Part shown: positions 6,867 to 13,040 of the stretch, one piece after another
Position numbering within the stretch: the first letter of the stretch is position 1
How the letters are laid out: every line of letters starts with the position of its first letter
Source of the DNA: Bordetella parapertussis
GTDB taxonomy: Bacteria; Pseudomonadota; Gammaproteobacteria; Burkholderiales; Burkholderiaceae_C
Direction of reading: 5' to 3'
Assembly (NCBI GenBank): GCA_943328885.2
Contig: CALQBT020000024.1
Span: forward strand, 1-13,040
DNA length: 13,040 bases
Made by a program: the position numbers and the translations under genes
The notes under the pieces: generated by a model
Databases searched by the model: none
Told to the model about the DNA's origin: nothing
The model's input: the letters and a program-made list of their open reading frames with translations, nothing else

Positions 6867-7901
6867 ATGGCGATCAAACAACTGACGCTGGGCGACGCTG
6901 CCGCTGCAGCGCGCTGGGATGCTTTTGTGCTGACCTGCCCGCAAGCGACTTTCTTCCACCGCGCGGGTTGGCAGCAAGTGTTGCACCAGGTCTTCCGGCA
7001 CCCGACGTATTTTCTCTACGCCGAGCGCGATGGCCAGATCGAAGGCGTGCTGCCACTGGCGCAGGTCAAGAGCCTGCTGTTCGGCCATGCGTTGGTGGGA
7101 CTGCCTTTCGCAGATTACGGCGGCGTGGCGGCCAACAATCTGGCAGCGGCTGATGCCTTGGAGGCCGAGGCCCAGAGAATCGCCCGGAACCTCGGCGCAG
7201 GCCATCTGGAGTTGCGCAACGTCGAGCGACGGCATGCCGACTGGCCGCTGCAAGACCTCTATGTCAGCTTGCGCAAACCCATCCTGGCTGACGACGAGGC
7301 CAACCTGCTGGCGATCCCGCGCAAGCAACGCGCGATGGTCCGCAAAGGTATCAAAAACGGCTTGCGCAGCGAAATCGACCCGGGCATCGATCGCTTCTTT
7401 GCGCTGTTTGCCGACAACGTGCACCGGCACGGCACACCCGCAATGCCCAAGCGATGGTTCCAGGCCTTGCGCGACGAGTTCGGCGCTGATTGCGAAGTGC
7501 TCACGGTCGTGTCGGCCGAGGGTCGACCGCTGAGCAGCGTGCTGAGCTTTTATTTCCGCGACCAGGTGTTGCCGCACCATGCGGGCGATGACCTGGCAGC
7601 GCGAGATCTGGCGGCCAACGATTTCAAGTACTGGGAGCTGATGCGGCGCGCCGCCGGACGTGGTCTCGTGCAGTTCGATTTTGGCCGCAGCAAACAAGGC
7701 AGCGGACCGTATGCGTTCAAGAAGAACTGGGGTTTCTTGGCAACGCCGCTGCACTACGAGTACTGCCTGTACAAGCGCGACAGCGTGCCTCAGAACAACC
7801 CCAGCAATGCCAAGTACAAGCTGATGATCGAGGCCTGGCGCCGCCTGCCGCTGGGGCTGGCCAATTGGCTGGGGCCCTTCGTCGTGCGCAACCTGGGCTG
7901 A
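6867..7901 (+). CDS. XrtA-associated FemAB-like (GNAT-fold) protein
   Basis: FemAB proteins transfer amino acids from aminoacyl-tRNA to peptidoglycan precursors; the XrtA-linked branch has an unknown acceptor. The 344-residue protein shows PRKQRAMVRKG (151-161), a conserved basic stretch, and FDFGRSK (270-276) with YAFKKNWGF (282-290), the C-terminal GNAT-lobe hallmark of the FemAB/TIGR03019-like group. The C-terminal LPLGLANWLGPFVVRNLG is also typical. No signal peptide or transmembrane helix is visible, so it is probably cytoplasmic or membrane-associated. ATG 6867 is chosen; GTG 6864, one codon earlier, is equally possible, and neither has a strong ribosome binding site, so coupling to the deacetylase stop 6 bases upstream is likely. 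It may add an amino acid to a sugar or to an undecaprenyl-linked unit; this is inference. Confidence 0.9.
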   Translation: MAIKQLTLGDAAAAARWDAFVLTCPQATFFHRAGWQQVLHQVFRHPTYFLYAERDGQIEGVLPLAQVKSLLFGHALVGLPFADYGGVAANNLAAADALEAEAQRIARNLGAGHLELRNVERRHADWPLQDLYVSLRKPILADDEANLLAIPRKQRAMVRKGIKNGLRSEIDPGIDRFFALFADNVHRHGTPAMPKRWFQALRDEFGADCEVLTVVSAEGRPLSSVLSFYFRDQVLPHHAGDDLAARDLAANDFKYWELMRRAAGRGLVQFDFGRSKQGSGPYAFKKNWGFLATPLHYEYCLYKRDSVPQNNPSNAKYKLMIEAWRRLPLGLANWLGPFVVRNLG

Positions 7902-7911
7902 GCCGAACACC

Positions 7912-9159
7912 ATGGCCAACCTGCTCTACCTCGTGCACCGTCTGCCTTATCCGCCGGACAAGGGCGACAAGGTTCGCTCCTACCATGTGCTCAGGCATCT
8001 GGCGGCGCGGCATCGGGTGTTCCTGGGCACCTTCATCGACGACCCGGGCGATGTCCAGCACCTCGAGGCTTTGCAAGCGATCTGCGCCGGGCTGCACGTG
8101 GTCCGACTGGACCCACGCCGCGCCAGACTGGCCAGTCTGCGCGGGCTGGTGAGCGGACAAGCGCTGAGCCTGCACTATTACCGGGACGGTGGCTTGCAGC
8201 GCTGGGTCACTGAAACGGTCACCAGACACCACATCAGCGCAGCCTTGGTCTTCTCGTCGCCGATGGCGCAGTACCTGGCGCGTTGGCCCGCCCTGCCGGC
8301 GCTGGTCGATCTGGTGGACGTCGATTCGGCCAAATGGACCGAGTACGCCCGCGCGCACCGCTGGCCGATGTCGTCACTGTACCGCCGCGAGGGCGAGCGC
8401 TTGCTCGGCCATGAGCGCGCCGTCGTGGCCAAGGCTGCGCAGTCGTTTTTGGTCACCGGCCAAGAGGTCGCGTTGTTCGAGCGTTTGGCGCCTGATCTCA
8501 AGGGCCGGGTGCAAGCCCTGGGCAACGGCGTCGACACCGAGTACTTTTCGCCTGACCCGCAGCGGGACTCGCCGTATGCGGCCGGTGAGTTACCGGTGGT
8601 GTTCACCGGAGCGATGGATTACTGGCCGAATATCGATGGCATCAGCTGGTTCGCCCGAGAAGCATTGCCCGCGCTGCGACTGCGCTGGCCGCGGCTGAGA
8701 CTGCACATCGTCGGCCGCAACCCGGTGGGCTCGGTGCGTGCATTGGCCAGCGACGGCGTCGCAGTCAGCGGCACGGTGCCTGACGTCAGACCCTACTTGC
8801 AGCATGCCGCCGTGGTGGTCGCACCGCTGCGCCTGGCGCGTGGCTTGCAGAACAAGCTGCTCGAGGCGATGGCGATGGCGCGACCGGTGGTCGCCGCGCA
8901 GGCTTGTGTCGAGGCGGTCAGCGCCAGCGCGGGCCAGGAACTGCTCGCAGCCACAGGCATCGACGACTATGTTCGCCTGGTGGATGGCCTGCTGCGCGAT
9001 CCGGTGGGTGCCCACAAGATGGCGCTGGCGGCCCGCCAACGAGTGATCGCTGACTACGGCTGGGCAGCACAACTGGCGCCGCTCGATCGGCACCTGGGCC
9101 ATGTTTTCGAGCAGTCCCGCGCCGAGCCCGCCACCCTGATGTCTGCCCAGACGGCATGA
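7912..9159 (+). CDS. PEP-CTERM/XrtA-associated GT-B glycosyltransferase (GT4-like)
   Basis: This is a sugar transferase that builds the exopolysaccharide repeat unit at the cytoplasmic face. The 415-residue protein begins with the subfamily signature LLYLVHRLPYPPDKGDKVRS (4-23), which holds the N-terminal acceptor-side loop of a GT-B fold. GNGVD (204-208), FTGAMDYWPN (231-240) and APLRLARGLQNKLLEAMAM (304-322) mark the C-terminal nucleotide-sugar domain, with E318 in the usual E-x7-E-like position of retaining GT4 enzymes. It matches the TIGR03087-like family, seen almost only in XrtA loci. The donor and linkage are not readable from sequence. ATG 7912 follows the FemAB stop by 10 bases with only a weak ribosome binding site; the stop forms an ATGA overlap with xrtA. 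Confidence 0.92.
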   Translation: MANLLYLVHRLPYPPDKGDKVRSYHVLRHLAARHRVFLGTFIDDPGDVQHLEALQAICAGLHVVRLDPRRARLASLRGLVSGQALSLHYYRDGGLQRWVTETVTRHHISAALVFSSPMAQYLARWPALPALVDLVDVDSAKWTEYARAHRWPMSSLYRREGERLLGHERAVVAKAAQSFLVTGQEVALFERLAPDLKGRVQALGNGVDTEYFSPDPQRDSPYAAGELPVVFTGAMDYWPNIDGISWFAREALPALRLRWPRLRLHIVGRNPVGSVRALASDGVAVSGTVPDVRPYLQHAAVVVAPLRLARGLQNKLLEAMAMARPVVAAQACVEAVSASAGQELLAATGIDDYVRLVDGLLRDPVGAHKMALAARQRVIADYGWAAQLAPLDRHLGHVFEQSRAEPATLMSAQTA

Positions 9160-10709
9160 TCGCCCAGACCTTGAGGTTTGGCACCATCCCGGGCGCTTGG
9201 CGCGGCCCCGGCATCGCCTTGCTGGCCGTGATCGCGCTGCTGCTTGGGGCCTACCAACAGACTGTCGAGTCGATGGTCTCGATCTGGCTGCGCTCCGAGA
9301 CCTTTGCCCATGCCTTCGTGGTGCCGCCCCTGGTGTTGTGGCTGGTCTGGCGCAAGCGCGACGAGCTCAGCCCCATGATGCCAAGACCCACCGCTTGGGC
9401 GCTGCTGCCCATCGCGGTTGCCGCGATGGGCTGGTTGCTCGCTCGTTTGGCCTTGGTCCATTCGGTCGAGCAACTGGCGTTCACGTCGCTGTTGGTGTTG
9501 GCGGTCCCGCTGGTGTTGGGCCGGCAAGTGGCGCAGACCTTGCTGTTCCCCTTGTGTTTTCTGTTCTTTGCGGTCCCGGTGGGTGAATTCATGGTCCCCA
9601 CACTGATGCAATGGACCGCTGACTTCACTGTCACGGCCTTGCGGCTCAGCGGCATCCCGGTTTACCGGGAAGGCCTGCAGTTCGTGATTCCGACCGGTCG
9701 CTGGTCGGTGGTGGAGGCTTGCAGCGGCATCAGGTACCTGGTCGCGTCCTTCATGGTTGGGAGCCTGTTCGCCTACCTGAACTACCGCTCGACCAAACGG
9801 CGCATGATGTTTGTCGGCCTGTCACTCCTGGTCCCCGTCGTCGCCAACTGGTTGCGCGCTTACCTGACGGTGATGCTTGGACACCTGTCTGGCAACAAGC
9901 TCGCCGTTGGTTTTGACCACTTGATCTATGGCTGGCTGTTCTTCGGCATCGTGATCACGGCCTTGTTCGTCATCGGTGCCAGGTGGGCACAGACGCCGGC
10001 CCCGGTGCCTGTGCAAGCCCGGTCAGGCCTGCGGCCCGAACCCGTCACGCTGCGGGCGTTCTGGCCCTTGGCCTTGCTCGTTGCGGTCTTGCTGCCGCCG
10101 TTGCTGCTAAGCCTGGCAGCGCAGCAGCGAACCTCGGCAGCACCCAGTCTGCAACTGCCCGATCGCCTGGCTGCCGACTGGCGCGCCACCGATGAAGCAC
10201 TGTCGGCCTGGATGCCGAACACCCAGCGTGCGTCCGTGCAAGCGCGCCGAAGCTACCGCAAAGCTGGCTTGGTGGTTGACGTCCACATCGCCTATTTTCG
10301 CGACCAGGACGAAGACCACAAACTGGTCAGCTCGTCCAACACCCTGGTGCCGAGCCAGGACCCTCATTGGCAGCAGATCAGCCGCGGCGTGGCGTCGGCG
10401 CCCGATGCAGCCGGTGGCTTCGAGGTGGCCAGCGCCGAGATCGGTGGCGCCGCCAGGTTCCACCAAGCCCGCCGACTGCAGGTCTGGCACTGGTATTGGA
10501 TCGGCGGAGGGGTGACGCACCGCGAGGTCGTCGCCAAGCTGCTCAGCGGCTGGCAAAGACTGACAGGCCATGATGATGAGTCGGCGCTGGTCGTGTTGTG
10601 TGCTCGGCAGGACTCGGAGGGCGGCGGGAAGACTGCACTGGAATCCTTTGTTCGCGACAACTGGCCGCTGCTGGATCAGCAGTTGCGTGAAACGAGTCAC
10701 CGTAGGTGA
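9156..10709 (+). CDS. xrtA: Exosortase A fused to an EpsI domain
   Basis: This polytopic inner-membrane transpeptidase is the sorting enzyme for PEP-CTERM proteins, which it is expected to cleave at the PEP motif and hand to a membrane or surface acceptor. The 517-residue protein has about eight hydrophobic helices between residues 18 and 275. The putative catalytic triad is present: C189 in VEACSGIRYL, R234 in NWLRAYL and H255 in FDHLIYGW. A ninth hydrophobic helix (about 302-321) leads into a periplasmic-type domain (about 325-510) resembling EpsI/DUF3485, with the QARRSYRKAGLVVDVHIAYFR and LQVWHWYWIGG stretches. In some species EpsI is a separate gene; here the two are one reading frame with no stop between. 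The ATG overlaps the upstream glycosyltransferase stop (ATGA). It is TIGR03109-like plus TIGR02914-like. No PEP-CTERM substrate is encoded in the window. Confidence 0.95.
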   Translation: MIAQTLRFGTIPGAWRGPGIALLAVIALLLGAYQQTVESMVSIWLRSETFAHAFVVPPLVLWLVWRKRDELSPMMPRPTAWALLPIAVAAMGWLLARLALVHSVEQLAFTSLLVLAVPLVLGRQVAQTLLFPLCFLFFAVPVGEFMVPTLMQWTADFTVTALRLSGIPVYREGLQFVIPTGRWSVVEACSGIRYLVASFMVGSLFAYLNYRSTKRRMMFVGLSLLVPVVANWLRAYLTVMLGHLSGNKLAVGFDHLIYGWLFFGIVITALFVIGARWAQTPAPVPVQARSGLRPEPVTLRAFWPLALLVAVLLPPLLLSLAAQQRTSAAPSLQLPDRLAADWRATDEALSAWMPNTQRASVQARRSYRKAGLVVDVHIAYFRDQDEDHKLVSSSNTLVPSQDPHWQQISRGVASAPDAAGGFEVASAEIGGAARFHQARRLQVWHWYWIGGGVTHREVVAKLLSGWQRLTGHDDESALVVLCARQDSEGGGKTALESFVRDNWPLLDQQLRETSHRR

Positions 10710-10749
10710 AATCCGACCCCAGCGACAATCCTGGCAGCAGAAAATCTTC

Positions 10750-10755
10750 AAGGCG
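10750..10755 (+). promoter_or_regulatory. Ribosome binding site deciding the start of the nucleotide-sugar dehydrogenase
   Basis: AAGGCG ends 6 bases before ATG 10762. It supports this start over the in-frame ATGs near 10570, which would place 64 unrelated residues before the Rossmann strand and overlap the end of xrtA. Confidence 0.5.
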
Positions 10756-10761
10756 AAAAGA

Positions 10762-12042
<1,281 letters not shown>

Positions 12043-12080
12043 CGGGTTGAGTGGCGGGCTGAGCGACGGCATTGCGCGAC

Positions 12081-12908
12081 ATGAAGATCCCCAGAGTCTC
12101 GGTGTGCATCCCCACCTACCGTGGGGGCAAAACGCTGGGCGCTGCCATCGAGTCCGTGCTGGCTCAAACCTATACCGACTTCGAATTGATCGTCGTCGAC
12201 GATGACTCGCCGGACGACACACGTGCCGTGGTCGAGCGTTTCTCGGACCCGCGAGTCATCTACCTTCGGAATGAAAAAAATCTGGGGCCGCAAGGCAATT
12301 GGAACCGCTGCCTCGAAGTCGCGGCAGGAGACTATTTCAAGCTTCTGCCGCACGACGACTTGCTGCATCCTCGTTGTCTGCAGCGCCAGGTCGGCGTGCT
12401 CGACGCGGACACCGAGCAGACGATCGCGCTGGTGTTCTGCGCCCGCGAGGTGTTGGGTCCTGACGCACGCTTGCTGATGCGGCGCGGTTATCCCGGTGGA
12501 CGCGAGGGTCTGATCGACCGCAATGCACTGATCCGGGCCTGTGTCCGTCGCGGCACCAACCTGATCGGCGAGCCCGGCGCTGTGCTGCTGCGCAAGGCGA
12601 CCGCTGCCAAGGTCGGTGGGTTCGATGCAACCAACCCCTACGTCATCGACCTCGACTACTGGTTCCGTCTGCTGGCCCATGGCGATGCGTATTTCTGCGA
12701 AGAGGCCTTGGCGGCGTTCCGTGTGTCACCGACGCAGTGGAGTGTGGCTATCGGCGCCCATCAGAGCAGCGACTTCCGAAACTTCGTGGCGCGTTATGTG
12801 GCCCGTGGCGCCTCACCTGCTAGCGCCATCGACCACCTGGTCGGTCGATTCACGCCGGGTCTCAACAATCTGGCACGTTTAATATTTTATCGACTCTATC
12901 TCGGTTGA
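12081..12908 (+). CDS. Family 2 glycosyltransferase
   Basis: This is a cytoplasmic GT-A enzyme that probably adds one sugar of the repeat unit, using a nucleotide-sugar donor of unknown identity. The 275-residue protein starts VSVCIPTYRGGKTLGAAIES (7-26), then LIVVDDDSPDDT (37-48) binds the nucleotide. RNEKNLGPQGNWNRCLEVA (63-81) is typical of GT2, and LPHDDLL (89-95) is the DxD-like metal site. DLDYWFRL (190-197) fills the place of the usual ED acceptor motif. ATG 12081 is preferred to TTG 12072, since the homologous sequence begins at MKIPRVSVC; neither has a strong ribosome binding site. At 275 residues it is slightly short. Its last 10 or so codons fall in an AT-rich stretch unlike the rest of the gene, which leaves open that the native C-terminus was replaced or trimmed. 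Confidence 0.9.
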   Translation: MKIPRVSVCIPTYRGGKTLGAAIESVLAQTYTDFELIVVDDDSPDDTRAVVERFSDPRVIYLRNEKNLGPQGNWNRCLEVAAGDYFKLLPHDDLLHPRCLQRQVGVLDADTEQTIALVFCAREVLGPDARLLMRRGYPGGREGLIDRNALIRACVRRGTNLIGEPGAVLLRKATAAKVGGFDATNPYVIDLDYWFRLLAHGDAYFCEEALAAFRVSPTQWSVAIGAHQSSDFRNFVARYVARGASPASAIDHLVGRFTPGLNNLARLIFYRLYLG

Positions 12909-12931
12909 ATACCTTGATTCGGTTTGGAGAA

Positions 12932-12944
12932 GATTTAATAAATC
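12932..12944 (+). repeat. Perfect inverted repeat before the last reading frame
   Basis: GATTTA, a single A, then TAAATC form a 13-base palindrome with one central base. It ends 4 bases before ATG 12949 and lies in the AT-rich stretch after the glycosyltransferase. Arms of six A/T-rich pairs are too weak for a terminator and no T-run follows; a protein-binding site is possible. AT-rich sequence makes a chance palindrome more likely. Confidence 0.5.
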
Positions 12945-12948
12945 CGTC

Positions 12949-13040
12949 ATGCTGTCTCTTTTCAAGACTGCTTCAAGTTCCTCAGCAATGGCTTCCGAGT
13001 GGGATTTTTGCCCGATTTATATGCCAAGCATCATGGCCCA
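12949..13040 (+). CDS. Possible start of another gene, truncated at the window edge
   Basis: From ATG 12949 the frame stays open to the end of the window, giving 30 complete codons beginning MLSLFKTASSSSAMASEWDF. The frame is open back to 12883, but ATG 12949 is the only usual start codon in it. There is no good ribosome binding site: GGAGA at 12926-12930 is 18 bases away. I do not recognise the protein. Strand and position fit a further exopolysaccharide gene, but the base composition is AT-richer than the operon. With so few codons it could also be non-coding. Confidence 0.35.
   Translation, partial: MLSLFKTASSSSAMASEWDFCPIYMPSIMA

Noticed and set aside
5781-7919. A 712-codon open frame on the - strand across the deacetylase and FemAB genes
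   Set aside because: It lies fully antisense to well-supported genes, has no recognisable domain and is the expected by-product of strong GC-ending codon bias.
9655-9670. Inverted repeat TCCCGGT-TT-ACCGGGA, a possible hairpin
   Set aside because: It lies inside the xrtA coding sequence and encodes family-typical residues (GIPVYREG); there is no T-run, and a seven-pair arm in GC-rich coding sequence is not rare.
10710-10761. Search for a promoter or terminator in the largest gap, between xrtA and the dehydrogenase
   Set aside because: I found no GC-rich stem with a T-run and no convincing -35/-10 pair in the 52 bases; only the ribosome binding site is supported.

Overview
The window is one densely packed operon, entirely on the + strand, carrying the core of an exosortase A (XrtA/EpsH, PEP-CTERM) type exopolysaccharide locus. 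The high GC content, the strong GC/GC-ending codon bias (seen as long shadow frames on the other strand) and the gene set and order fit a betaproteobacterium of the order Burkholderiales (Rubrivivax/Leptothrix-like relatives). The organism is inferred; there is no rRNA or other marker to confirm it.

Layout. Bases 1-3659 hold the envelope-spanning control and export part: the 3' part of a Wzz-like polysaccharide chain-length determinant (3-1094), its cytoplasmic tyrosine autokinase with an unusual Gly-Tyr repeat tail (1100-2095), and a PEP-CTERM-associated outer-membrane beta-barrel protein (about 2076-3659). Bases 3663-9159 hold the XrtA-associated core: a GspA/ExeA-like AAA ATPase, a WecB-type UDP-GlcNAc 2-epimerase, a DUF3473-type polysaccharide deacetylase, a FemAB/GNAT-fold protein and a GT-B glycosyltransferase. 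Bases 9156-10709 encode exosortase A fused to an EpsI domain. Bases 10762-12908 encode a TviB/WbpO-type nucleotide-sugar 6-dehydrogenase and a family 2 glycosyltransferase. The last 130 or so bases are AT-richer and hold a perfect inverted repeat and the possible start of another gene that runs out of the window.

How the genes fit together. WecB and the dehydrogenase supply activated amino sugars (ManNAc and/or a HexNAc uronic acid). The glycosyltransferases assemble them, the deacetylase trims N-acetyl groups, and the chain-length determinant with its kinase controls polymer length and export. XrtA is expected to process PEP-CTERM proteins encoded elsewhere in the genome; none is encoded here. 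Genes are separated by 52 bases at most and many overlap (ATGA, GTGA), so translational coupling in one transcript is likely. No gene-free stretch exceeds 300 bases. I saw no tRNA, rRNA, CRISPR array, insertion sequence or clear terminator.

The general system is already described (Haft and co-workers' PEP-CTERM/exosortase families). I do not claim a new system. The most notable points are the in-frame hexanucleotide repeat encoding the kinase's tyrosine tail, the XrtA-EpsI fusion, the unexplained ATPase and FemAB members, the pairing of WecB with a TviB-type dehydrogenase, and the compositional break with a palindrome at the right edge.
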